Shown here piece by piece: positions 34,200 through 42,541 of a DNA stretch of 64,000 bases. The position numbers and the translations under genes were made by a program. The notes under the pieces are model-generated. The model did no database searches. It was not told the DNA's origin and saw nothing but the letters and a program-made list of their open reading frames with translations. Origin of the DNA: RDYZ01 sp964518905 (GTDB lineage Bacteria; Cyanobacteriota; Cyanobacteriia; Cyanobacteriales; Geitlerinemataceae); the NCBI GenBank assembly GCA_964518905.1, contig CAZFJL010000021.1, positions 1-64,000 on the forward strand. Reading direction: 5' to 3'. How positions within the stretch are numbered: position 1 is the stretch's first letter; each line of letters begins with the position of its first letter.

Positions 34200-35663
34200 A
34201 TGTTTGACGCGCTCGCCGAGAATCTCGAAGATGCTTGGAAAAAGCTTCGAGGTCAGGACAAAATTTCCGAATCGAATATCCAAGACGCTCTAAAACAAGT
34301 TCGTCGGGCGCTGCTGAATGCCGACGTGAACTTGCAAATCGTCAAGGAATTTGTTGCTGACGTCGAGAAAAAGGCGATCGGCGCGGAAGTGATCTCCGGC
34401 GTGCGTCCCGATCAGCAGTTCATCAAGATCGTCAACGATGAACTCGTCAGCCTGATGGGTGACAGCAACACGCCGCTGGCTCATGCCGATACCGCCCCGA
34501 CGATCGTCTTGATGGCCGGTTTGCAAGGGACGGGTAAAACCACCGCTACGGCCAAGCTGGCACTCCACCTCAAAAAACAAAACCGATCGACCCTGCTCGT
34601 CGCCACCGACGTTTATCGTCCCGCCGCGATCGATCAGCTCAAAACCCTCGGCAAACAAATCGGCTCCCCGGTGTTTGAACTGGGAACCGACGCCAACCCA
34701 GTCGAGATCGCCCGCCAGGGTGTCGCCAAAGCGATCGCCGATGGCATCGACACCGTGATCATCGATACCGCCGGTCGCTTGCAGATCGACGAAGCGATGA
34801 TGGACGAGCTGAAACAGGTGAAGGACACCGTACAGCCCCACGATACGCTGCTGGTCGTCGATGCCATGACCGGCCAAGAGGCCGCGACCCTGACTCGCAC
34901 GTTCCACGATCGCATCGGCATTACCGGCGCGATCCTCACGAAGATGGACGGCGACAGTCGAGGCGGCGCGGCGCTCTCCGTGCGAGCGATTTCGGGCAAA
35001 CCGATTAAATTCGTCGGGGTTGGCGAAAAGGTCGAGGCGCTTCAACCGTTCTATCCCGATCGGATGGCATCACGGATTCTCGGCATGGGCGACGTGCTCA
35101 CCCTGGTGGAAAAAGCCGCCGAAGAGGTGGACTTTGCCGACGCGGCCAAAATGCAGGAGAAAATCCTCGAAGCGCGGTTTGACTTCGATGATTTCCTCAA
35201 GCAAACGAAGCTGATGAAAAATATGGGTTCCCTGGCGGGAATCATGAAACTGATTCCCGGTATGGGAAACAAGCTGTCGGACGTGGATCTCGAAAAGGGC
35301 GAGAAGCAGCTCAAGCGCACCGAGGCGATGATCAACTCGATGACCCTCGCCGAGCGCAAAGATCCTGACCTGCTCGCCAGTTCGCCCAACCGTCGCCGCC
35401 GTATCGCCAAGGGGTCGGGTCATGCGGAGTCTGAGGTCGATAAGTTGATCAAGGATTTCACGCGGATGCGATCGATGATGAAGCAGATGGGGCAAGGGAT
35501 GCCGGGAATGGGCGGCGGAATGCCGGGGATGGGCGGAATGCCGGGGATGGGCGGAATGCCGGGAATGGGCGGAATGCCGGGAATGGGCGCACCGGGTTAT
35601 CGCGGCGGCGGCGGCAAGAAGAAGAAAAAGGACAAAAAGAAAAAGGGCTTCGGTCAGCTTTAG
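34200..35663 (+). CDS. ffh: Signal recognition particle protein Ffh (SRP54)
   Basis: A 487-residue GTPase that binds signal sequences and SRP RNA for cotranslational membrane targeting. The N domain (FDALAENLEDAWKKL) is followed by the G domain, with P-loop GLQGTGKTTATAKLA, DTAGRLQID and the TKMDGDSRGG box, and the M domain ending in methionine-rich RMRSMMKQM. The C-terminus has five 6-residue G-G-M-P-G-M units encoded by an 18-bp DNA repeat (about 35500-35590), then a Lys-rich tail KKKKKDKKKKGFGQL. Such a Gly/Met tail occurs in other cyanobacterial Ffh but its copy number should vary. Confidence 0.97.
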   Translation: MFDALAENLEDAWKKLRGQDKISESNIQDALKQVRRALLNADVNLQIVKEFVADVEKKAIGAEVISGVRPDQQFIKIVNDELVSLMGDSNTPLAHADTAPTIVLMAGLQGTGKTTATAKLALHLKKQNRSTLLVATDVYRPAAIDQLKTLGKQIGSPVFELGTDANPVEIARQGVAKAIADGIDTVIIDTAGRLQIDEAMMDELKQVKDTVQPHDTLLVVDAMTGQEAATLTRTFHDRIGITGAILTKMDGDSRGGAALSVRAISGKPIKFVGVGEKVEALQPFYPDRMASRILGMGDVLTLVEKAAEEVDFADAAKMQEKILEARFDFDDFLKQTKLMKNMGSLAGIMKLIPGMGNKLSDVDLEKGEKQLKRTEAMINSMTLAERKDPDLLASSPNRRRRIAKGSGHAESEVDKLIKDFTRMRSMMKQMGQGMPGMGGGMPGMGGMPGMGGMPGMGGMPGMGAPGYRGGGGKKKKKDKKKKGFGQL

Positions 35664-35688
35664 GGGCGATCGGTTGCCGAATCAAGGC

Positions 35689-35780
35689 TAAGGCTCAACT
35701 TCAAAGATAGATTTCAAAGATAGATTCCAAAGATAAATTTCAATGAATTAGTTTCAATGAATTAATGAACTTGAGCCTTA
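35689..35780. repeat. 13-bp tandem array inside a 10-bp inverted repeat after ffh
   Basis: TAAGGCTCAA (35689-35698) and TTGAGCCTTA (35771-35780) are perfect inverted arms. Between them, from 35701, run 13-bp units TCAAAGATAGATT (twice), then CCAAAGATAAATT, TCAATGAATTAGT and a fifth diverged unit. The structure lies 26 bp after the ffh stop and may fold at the mRNA 3' end. Confidence 0.75.
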
Positions 35781-35859
35781 ACCGGTCGCGATCGCGGCCA
35801 ACCAGAAAAATCGACTAAAATCGACCCAGACTCCCTAACCACCATTTCAAAGGATCGTC

Positions 35860-36330
35860 ATGAAGGTACGTCCGACCGGCAACACAACATGGCATCGCGC
35901 GATCGGCCTCGCTTTGGCCACGATCGCCGGGATCAGCGCGATCGGCTCTGATCCACAACCCGCCGCCGCCCAACTCAGCGACGACGAAGCCCTCACCTCC
36001 TCCGCCGAAGAGCGCCGCATCCGTCTGCTCGAAATCCCCGATGCCTTCGAGCGTGCCTTTTTTGAACACGACCCAAACTACTACGACAATCAGGACTTTG
36101 AGCGTCGCCTAAGCTGGTTCACCACCAGCTACACCGAAAACGAGATCGAGCGTGACGGGAGTTTGGTGGATACGGTGTACCAAGATCTTATGCGCCAACA
36201 AGCCCTCGATAGTCCGCCGATTCGCACGAACGATCTCGTCAATCCTTTTAACAGCAGCCTCAACACCATGCCGCGTGCGGGTATCAATCCCCCGATTCGC
36301 GGTAGCGAGTTTGCGATTCCGTATAACTAG
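35860..36330 (+). CDS. Small exported protein of unknown function
   Basis: A 156-residue protein with a Sec signal: basic start, hydrophobic GLALATIAGISAI, and an AAAQLSDD cleavage region near residue 37. The mature protein is acidic and contains ERRIRLLEIPDAFERAFFEHDPNYYDNQD and RLSWFTTSYTENEIE. I do not recognise a named family, but the pattern resembles conserved lumenal or periplasmic proteins found beside photosynthesis genes in cyanobacteria. It lies 78 bp before ycf3 on the same strand, so the two may be cotranscribed and a role near the thylakoid is a possible guess only. Confidence 0.7.
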   Translation: MKVRPTGNTTWHRAIGLALATIAGISAIGSDPQPAAAQLSDDEALTSSAEERRIRLLEIPDAFERAFFEHDPNYYDNQDFERRLSWFTTSYTENEIERDGSLVDTVYQDLMRQQALDSPPIRTNDLVNPFNSSLNTMPRAGINPPIRGSEFAIPYN

Positions 36331-36408
36331 CGTTCGATCGCGTTAATCACGGCTCGCCGCAATACCATCTCGATCGCTCCCCACTTTAATAAAGACCACG
36401 ATTTAACA

Positions 36409-36927
36409 ATGCCACGGACTCAACGTAACGATAACTTCATCGACAAAAGCTTTACGGTCATGGCTGACCTGATTTTGAAGCTGATGCCGACGAATCAAAA
36501 CTCGAAAAAAGCCTTTGCGTATTATCGTGACGGTATGTCAGCTCAGGCCGACGGTGAGTACGCCGAAGCGATGGAAAACTACGCCGAAGCCTTGACCCTC
36601 GAAGATGATCCCAACGATCGTAGCTACATCCTCTACAACATGGGGCTGATTCATGCCAGTAACGGCGAGCATGACGCGGCTTTGAGCAAGTATTACGACG
36701 CGATGGAGCTGAATCCGAATATGCCGCAGGTCTTGAATAACATCGCCGTCATTTTTCACTATCGCGGCGAGCAAGCCAAAGCCGAAGGCGACGAAGATAC
36801 GGCGGAAAACTTCTTCGATCGCGCCGCCGACTACTGGAAACAGGCCGTCGGTATCGCCCCGAACAACTACATTGAGGCGCAAAACTGGCTCAAAACCACC
36901 GGACGCGCCGCGATCGACGGATTTTAG
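36409..36927 (+). CDS. ycf3: Photosystem I assembly protein Ycf3
   Basis: A 172-residue TPR protein needed to assemble photosystem I, acting on the stromal side of the thylakoid with PsaA/PsaD partners. The N-terminus (PRTQRNDNFIDKSFTVMADLILK) is highly conserved with plastid Ycf3. Three TPR units run at about residues 35-135 (AFAYYRDGMSAQADGEYAEA; ILYNMGLIHASNGEHDAALSKY; VLNNIAVIFHYRGEQA). The end APNNYIEAQNWLKTTGR is also typical. It sits between the exported protein and gatC on the plus strand. Confidence 0.97.
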   Translation: MPRTQRNDNFIDKSFTVMADLILKLMPTNQNSKKAFAYYRDGMSAQADGEYAEAMENYAEALTLEDDPNDRSYILYNMGLIHASNGEHDAALSKYYDAMELNPNMPQVLNNIAVIFHYRGEQAKAEGDEDTAENFFDRAADYWKQAVGIAPNNYIEAQNWLKTTGRAAIDGF

Positions 36928-36985
36928 CTTCTAAGCTTCTAAGCCAAGATCAACCCGTTCGACCCTACTCTTCGACCCTACTCTA
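36926..36985. repeat. Two short tandem duplications between ycf3 and gatC
   Basis: AGCTTCTA is duplicated from 36926 and CGACCCTACTCT(T/A) is duplicated at 36960-36972 and 36973-36985. Confidence 0.7.
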
Positions 36986-37006
36986 TAGACCTCGCTCCTC
37001 TGAACC

Positions 37007-37288
37007 ATGCTCGATCGCGAAGACGTTAAAAAAGTTGCTCATCTCGCCCGCCTAGAGCTGACCGACGCCGAGACCGACGCGTTTACCGGGCAGCTCGCCC
37101 AAATTCTCGATTACGTCGAACAGCTCAACGAACTCGACACCGACAATGTCGCCCCGACCGCGCACGCGATCGACATGCGCAACGTCACCCGCCCCGATAC
37201 CCTCGAAACCTACGAACATCGCGAAGACGTCCTCAACTCCGCCCCGGCTCGTGAAGGCGATTTCTTCCGCGTGCCAAAAATTATGTAG
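37007..37288 (+). CDS. gatC: Glutamyl/aspartyl-tRNA amidotransferase subunit C
   Basis: A 93-residue subunit that stabilises the GatAB amidotransferase, which converts mischarged Glu-tRNA-Gln to Gln-tRNA-Gln. Family marks are the start DREDVKKVAHLARLELTD, ILDYVEQLNELDTDNVAPTAH and the end REGDFFRVPKIM. The size is normal. It is followed by a strong bidirectional hairpin. gatA and gatB are not in the window. Confidence 0.95.
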   Translation: MLDREDVKKVAHLARLELTDAETDAFTGQLAQILDYVEQLNELDTDNVAPTAHAIDMRNVTRPDTLETYEHREDVLNSAPAREGDFFRVPKIM

Positions 37289-37362
37289 ACCCTCGGCTTA
37301 ACGATCGACTCAAGGTCTGAACGGATCATTAATTGGGTCAAGTTTTTTTGGAAGACCGATCA

Positions 37363-37396
37363 AAAACCGCTGGAATAGGTCTATTCCGGCGGTTTT
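37363..37396. terminator. Bidirectional terminator between gatC and the PstS-like gene
   Basis: AAAACCGCTGGAATAG (37363-37378) and CTATTCCGGCGGTTTT (37381-37396) pair at 15 of 16 positions plus one wobble, with a 2-base loop. The T-run (TTTTG) on the plus strand and A-run for the minus strand fit both convergent genes. Confidence 0.85.
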
Positions 37397-37417
37397 GTTT
37401 GGGTTGATTTTAGGGTT

Positions 37418-38497
37418 CTATGGCAACTCGTAGCCAAGAATTTCGTAAAACTTGGTCGTACTTCGATCGAGCGTCGCGAAATCCGCCGGGAAGTATCCGG
37501 TCTCTCCAAGAGCCCAATTGATGTGGCTCAAGACAAACGAAACAAACGCTTCGACTTGTTTTTTCTGACCGAGCGTTGCCGTATCTACGTAGACGTATAA
37601 GGGACGCGAAAAGGGATATTGACCGCGTGCAACCGAATCGGATGTCGCTTTGATGCCTTCAATGGCGATCGACACCAAATCCTCGGAATATTCGCTGTAG
37701 TAGGCATAGCTAAAAAAGCTAATGGCATAGGGATTGGCGAGCACTCCCTGGGCGAGATCTTCTGCACTGGCGCTGGATGTCGTGTTGAGTGCTTTGACAA
37801 TATCTTCGCGATCGGTGATGCCAACCCGCTCAGTAAAAATATCGAGAGTACCCGAATCTAAATCCGGTACAAAGCGGATGATCGCTTCCTGCGGCCATGC
37901 TGGATTAACATCTGACCACTTCTCCGCCGCAAAGAGCGTTTTTAGCTCATTAATCGTGGCATCTTTGAGCCAGGTATTTTCAGGATTGATCACGATTACA
38001 ACCGCATCTTTACCAATCTCAAACTCAGCCAGAGTGCGGCCATTCGTTTGACACGCTGCTGTCTCGGTCTCTTTCACTTGACGACTGGCTAGCACAATAT
38101 TCGTCTCGCTATTACTGCAATACAGCTCAAAACCGCTTCCTGTACCGATCGCATCGATTTTCATTAACCCGGCATAGCCTTCCTCAATAAACCGCTGGTA
38201 GAGCAAGTCCATAATGGGGGCGATCGTGTCGCTACCGGTAATGTGGAGATCGCCCTCAATATCGAGGGGTCGAAACTCGGGTAAGGGAATGTTGCCGCTG
38301 GGCCGTGGTGGAGATTTGGGTGGTGGCGGTGAAGGCAGCTCTACAATTCGGTCTTCCGGCGATCTTGAGTTGGTTAACTCGTTTGCGTCATCAAAGGCAG
38401 CATCTTGATCCGATCCCAATCCACAGCCTCCGATCGCCAGAGCAGCCACAACTAGCCCCGCAAACCTAGCACCACGCCAAAAACTGAAGCCTGACAT
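37418..38497 (-). CDS. PstS-family phosphate-binding-like lipoprotein
   Basis: A 359-residue periplasmic substrate-binding protein. The ATG at 38497 gives a textbook lipoprotein signal (GARFAGLVVAALAIGGC, lipobox Cys25) followed by a Pro/Ser-rich linker. The ligand-binding fold starts at DLHITGSDTIAPIMD; IGTGSGFELYC and the ANPYAISFFSYAYY loop are as in PstS/SphX. No pstCAB genes lie nearby, so it may be an orphan phosphate sensor. The frame is open to 38602, where an ATG overlaps the stop of the MscS gene (ATGA, 4 bp); that longer form would put 35 residues before the signal. Translational coupling is therefore possible. Confidence 0.85.
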   Translation of the reverse strand: MSGFSFWRGARFAGLVVAALAIGGCGLGSDQDAAFDDANELTNSRSPEDRIVELPSPPPPKSPPRPSGNIPLPEFRPLDIEGDLHITGSDTIAPIMDLLYQRFIEEGYAGLMKIDAIGTGSGFELYCSNSETNIVLASRQVKETETAACQTNGRTLAEFEIGKDAVVIVINPENTWLKDATINELKTLFAAEKWSDVNPAWPQEAIIRFVPDLDSGTLDIFTERVGITDREDIVKALNTTSSASAEDLAQGVLANPYAISFFSYAYYSEYSEDLVSIAIEGIKATSDSVARGQYPFSRPLYVYVDTATLGQKKQVEAFVSFVLSHINWALGETGYFPADFATLDRSTTKFYEILGYELP

Positions 38498-38598
38498 CTG
38501 CGGAGATCGGGTTTGTCTACGGTCAGTATCACCCGCTTCATCGGTTAGCACAGGCGCATCCTGATGACGCCCGATCGGTCTTAGCCAGTGTAATTGGA

Positions 38599-40146
38599 TC
38601 ATTCGTCATCATCTCCATCATCATCGAGACCCGAATCGCTAAAATCCTGAGCAGCAGCGGGATCTAACTGAGATGCCAGTAAGCGTTGACTCGATCGCGC
38701 TCGATAATCCAGCATAAAATCCAGGGTACGGCGACGCTCGGATAATAACCCATTTAGATCTTGGGCAAAACGTGGATTGCGCTGAATCAGGCTTGCCAGC
38801 AATGACATGGGCAAGGCGATCGCCCGCAGGTCTTCGATCACCGAAACCGTGACTAAACTCGCTTCGGTCGGTAACAAGACCATTTCACCAAAAAAGTCGC
38901 CTTTTTTCAGGCGCGTCACCTCAAAGCTATCCTCTTCCCGCTCACCCTCATAGATCAGCTTGACCTGACCGGACAAGATCACGTAAAACGCCTCATCCAG
39001 CTCGCCCGCTTCTACGACATTTTCTTCCGCGCCATAGTACTCCACGACCACCTGTTCAGCGACGCGATCGATGGTTTCCTCTCGCAACGCATGAAAGTAG
39101 GGCAGGGATTTCAGACGTTTGGCGATCGCCGTCGGCTGCTGGTCTGCGGGCAAAAAGTCACGATCGATGTTGTATTGCAGTGAGATCGGTAGCGGCATCG
39201 TCAAGCCTTTACGTCGTGCTGCATAGTAAATGCGGGTCATCAGTTTGTTGCGATACCCACCTTTTTTGGTGAAGTCACGAACGTAATACTTTAGTTCATA
39301 GGAAATTGAAAAATCATCATAGGAAATCGTACGCACAGAAGGAGCCGGATCAGGTTCAATCCCATCAGTATCGGACGCCACATCGAGCAACACCGATCGC
39401 ACCCGGTTCGGCGCATCTTCATAGGAAAATCGCAGCACAACACTTTGGCCATGAACACTATTGAGCAATGTGTAGTTGTAAATCGAACCTTTGGCTAAAA
39501 CACCGTTCGGGATAATGACCACATCTTTATTGCCGGTCATCACACGCACGGCACGCCAGTTAAGTTCGATCACCTCGCCCTCAATATCGCCGATACGCAG
39601 ATAGTCGCCGACCTTAAACGGCGCTTCAAAAATCAACAGAAATCCAGAGACAAGATTACTGAGCGTATCTTGCAGCGCCAGAGCAATAACTAAAGATCCC
39701 ACCCCCAAGGCTTGAGCCACTCTGCCCAAATCGACATCCCAGACCGTCGATGCGACATAGCCACTCACGCTCAGGATGATGAACAGCCGCGCACACTGAA
39801 ACAGCAGATTGGGGATCTGGATTTGCCAGGAGTATAGGGGTTTATTGTCAACACACACCACGCCCAAAAAGTTCAGCAACACCACGATGCTCGCCAGTCC
39901 GAGCAGTGTCGCTAGAGCCTTCGCGATCGGATGAACAACGGGCAGGTGTAGGATCTCAACCGCAACAATCAGTAGTGCCACCAGGGGCATGACGAAGTTG
40001 CGAACCTGAATGATAGGGTTCACCAGCGGACTGGCTTGGCGCTGTAGCCGCGTGACGACTTCTTCCAGCGCGATCGTCACACAGGGGAAAACAACGACGA
40101 CGATCGTTCCCCAGATGACCATCGTTTGATTTAGATTCTCCGGCAC
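38599..40146 (-). CDS. MscS-family mechanosensitive channel with C-terminal cyclic-nucleotide-binding fold
   Basis: A 515-residue membrane protein. About four N-terminal helices (residues 10-30, 45-65, 78-100, 113-135) lead into the pore helix and the MscS beta domain: QALGVGSLVIALALQDTLSN, SGFLLIFEAPFKVGDYLRI and WRAVRVMTGNKDVVIIPNG. Residues 355-490 form a CNBD/Crp-like fold (FYVILSGQVKLIYEGE; GDFFGEMVLLP at 416-426). This is the bCNG architecture, in which the nucleotide-binding domain gates or tunes the channel. The Arg expected in the phosphate cassette is Ser430, so cyclic-nucleotide binding is doubtful. Upstream lies the cyclase-homology protein. Confidence 0.92.
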   Translation of the reverse strand: MPENLNQTMVIWGTIVVVVFPCVTIALEEVVTRLQRQASPLVNPIIQVRNFVMPLVALLIVAVEILHLPVVHPIAKALATLLGLASIVVLLNFLGVVCVDNKPLYSWQIQIPNLLFQCARLFIILSVSGYVASTVWDVDLGRVAQALGVGSLVIALALQDTLSNLVSGFLLIFEAPFKVGDYLRIGDIEGEVIELNWRAVRVMTGNKDVVIIPNGVLAKGSIYNYTLLNSVHGQSVVLRFSYEDAPNRVRSVLLDVASDTDGIEPDPAPSVRTISYDDFSISYELKYYVRDFTKKGGYRNKLMTRIYYAARRKGLTMPLPISLQYNIDRDFLPADQQPTAIAKRLKSLPYFHALREETIDRVAEQVVVEYYGAEENVVEAGELDEAFYVILSGQVKLIYEGEREEDSFEVTRLKKGDFFGEMVLLPTEASLVTVSVIEDLRAIALPMSLLASLIQRNPRFAQDLNGLLSERRRTLDFMLDYRARSSQRLLASQLDPAAAQDFSDSGLDDDGDDDE

Positions 40147-40246
40147 AGTCTTAACTCTCCTCGAAGTAAGCCCGATGGCGATGAGATTGATGAATTATCC
40201 GGTCGAAAGGTCTGACCGAAGGGTGGTAAAGGAGGGGAGGGTCAAA

Positions 40247-42418
40247 CTATCCCGCTTGGGACAGGCTGGTGGAGTTTGATTCTCCAAGTTCAGAGCTTAA
40301 ATTGATCTTCCAAGCTTTAACGGAGTCCCCAGTATCCGCGACGAGAACCTTCTCATGCGGGGTGAACTCATAGGATTCTTTTAAGCGGCTAAACACAGAA
40401 GAAGAGACCAAGATTGATGCAAGCGGAGCACTGGCTTTCAGGGAGTTACTGATCGTCATCACGGGGCCCCAGATGTTGTAGGCAAATTTATTTCGCCCAA
40501 TAATTCCGGCCTGAACGCTTCCGGAGCTAATGCCAGCTCGCAAGCGAAGGTTGCCTTGATGCAGATTGCCGAAACCGATGATCGCATCTTCCACTTCGAT
40601 CAAAAATTCCAACAGTCGCTGGGTGTGATCCATGCGCGGTCGGCTCAAGCCCGATACAGCCACAAAATCATCCCCTAGCAGCGAGAGACGCTCAATATCA
40701 AAACGACTCGCCAAAACGTCAACAATATCGATGAGTTCATCTAGGAGTTCTGCGCCATTTTGGGGGTCTAAATTTTCAATCAGAGCATCGAACCCATCAA
40801 TGCTGGCGACCATCACGGTAATTTCTTGAAATTTGCTGGCAGCCAGCCGATCGCCCGCCTGACGACGCTCAACAGCTAGCGCGGGCAAGACATTCAGTAG
40901 CAGCGCTTCATTTTCGCGAGTCTTGTTCTTGACAATCTGAAATTGCTTGCGAATGCTTGCCAGCGTTTCATTGAAGCTCTCGGCTAGCTCACCGAATTCA
41001 TCTCGGGATTCGACACTCACCTCGGCATCAAAATCCCCATTTTTGACCTGCCGAGCACCTTCGATCATGTGATCCATCGGCGTAACAAAGCGCGTTGCGA
41101 CGAAGCGAGCGATAAATGTAATCGCCAAAATCAACAGTACGGTGGAAATCAGAAGAAACTCTTGCAGTTTACGCACGGGGGTATAAGCTTCTGCGAGATC
41201 CATTTCAGAGATGATCGCCCAATCAACGCCACTAATCTTGAGTGGTGCAAACGAGCTTAAGACTTCAGTATTGCGATAGTCTTGAATAATTCTTGTACCT
41301 TCAACACCACTAATTGCCTGCTTGGCCGCTTCGGTTTTGACGGGCTGGAGCAGAATTGAGGTATTAAATTTTTCGATTTGAGCGATCGTACTGTCGGGTA
41401 TACCGCTGGACTTGAGGTCTTTTTTGTAACCGTTGGGATCTTCAATTAAAAAACGCGAAATTGATCGCATTTTGTAATCAGATCCCACCAGATAAGTTTC
41501 GCCGGTATCACCTAACCCGTCGCGTTTCCAGCTCTCATCACCAGTGAGCACTTTGTTGATTTCATCGACGGGAAGCTGGATCGCCAAAATCCCGACCACG
41601 TGAGGCCCGTTGTAGATCGGACCGGCGATAAAAGCAGCGGGAGCCGCATAGGACGGGCGATAGGGCTCAAAGTCCACGAGCTGCATTGCGCCTCGTTCTG
41701 GGCTCCGCAAAACGCGCTCAACCACAGTGGCTAGATTGGTTTTACGGTATGCACCCCGAAACAGGTTAGAGCCAAAATCTGTTTCTTTACTGACAGAATA
41801 GACAACATTTCCAGTTTTATGGTCAATCAAGAAGACATCGTAGTAGCCAAAACGATCGCTTAAATTGGCAAAAAGCTCGTGATATTTCGCGTGTATTTTG
41901 CTGTAATTACTGCCGTCATTCGCATCATTAAGTAATGCTTTATCTCCGACCTTTGCTTCATTTGCAGCGATGTAGTAGTACTGAACGTAGACTCCGGCTT
42001 GGGTGGTGGGGCGATAGTTTGCGAAGTGCGGCTGTCCGCCTACGCTGGCAGAAAGTTCTGGAAAAAAATCAGTTTTGTAATACTCTTCAAGTTCCTGATT
42101 CCAGTTGTCAGGAATATATTCAAAATTTAGCTCTTTAAAGCTGGTGTTAAATTCGACCATGGCTTCAACCACCATGCGATCTTCGCAGAGGGTCGCAACG
42201 TGTCCGTACAGGTTGTTAAAGTACGATTCGATTTGATACGCTTTCGAGGCTCGCACACTAACGAGTTGGTTGGAGATCGCTGTTTTGATGATGTTGCGGG
42301 CGCGATTCCAACTGAGGTAGCTGACGATCGCGATCGAGCCGAGACTGACGGACAGCAGCATCGCCATCAATTTGGTTTTGATGCGGAGTTGACCGAAATC
42401 GAACATAGATGGATGCAA
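40247..42418 (-). CDS. Cache-HAMP-class III cyclase-homology receptor, probably catalytically inactive
   Basis: A 723-residue membrane receptor. Transmembrane helix 1 lies at about 15-35 (LMAMLLSVSLGSIAIVSYL), a large extracellular Cache domain at 40-410, helix 2 at about 418-437 (LLISTVLLILAITFI), HAMP at 440-495 (ARQVKNGDFDAEV, DEFGELAESFNETL) and the cyclase-homology domain at 530-700. Key class III residues are missing: the first metal Asp is S539, the base-specifying Lys position is S579, and the Asn/Arg transition-state pair is T655/S659. The second metal Asp (D583 in LLGDDF) remains. I infer a signalling pseudo-cyclase. It is 100 bp upstream of the channel gene. Confidence 0.9.
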   Translation of the reverse strand: MHPSMFDFGQLRIKTKLMAMLLSVSLGSIAIVSYLSWNRARNIIKTAISNQLVSVRASKAYQIESYFNNLYGHVATLCEDRMVVEAMVEFNTSFKELNFEYIPDNWNQELEEYYKTDFFPELSASVGGQPHFANYRPTTQAGVYVQYYYIAANEAKVGDKALLNDANDGSNYSKIHAKYHELFANLSDRFGYYDVFLIDHKTGNVVYSVSKETDFGSNLFRGAYRKTNLATVVERVLRSPERGAMQLVDFEPYRPSYAAPAAFIAGPIYNGPHVVGILAIQLPVDEINKVLTGDESWKRDGLGDTGETYLVGSDYKMRSISRFLIEDPNGYKKDLKSSGIPDSTIAQIEKFNTSILLQPVKTEAAKQAISGVEGTRIIQDYRNTEVLSSFAPLKISGVDWAIISEMDLAEAYTPVRKLQEFLLISTVLLILAITFIARFVATRFVTPMDHMIEGARQVKNGDFDAEVSVESRDEFGELAESFNETLASIRKQFQIVKNKTRENEALLLNVLPALAVERRQAGDRLAASKFQEITVMVASIDGFDALIENLDPQNGAELLDELIDIVDVLASRFDIERLSLLGDDFVAVSGLSRPRMDHTQRLLEFLIEVEDAIIGFGNLHQGNLRLRAGISSGSVQAGIIGRNKFAYNIWGPVMTISNSLKASAPLASILVSSSVFSRLKESYEFTPHEKVLVADTGDSVKAWKINLSSELGESNSTSLSQAG

Positions 42419-42541
42419 GAGAAGGACAAGCGAGGCAGCCGTGACGCGAAACTGAGGCTACGGAGTTGAGATGGATCGTCAGAACTCGTGTCTCATAGAG
42501 AGCATTGATCAGGAATTGAACCTAATCCTATTGGGCAAATA

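Noticed and set aside
34290..35045. 251-residue open frame opposite ffh
   Set aside because: Shadow of ffh; no family features and no separate promoter.
12228..36985. Tandem repeats as a CRISPR array
   Set aside because: Units are only 8-14 bp, directly adjacent without spacers, and no cas gene is present.
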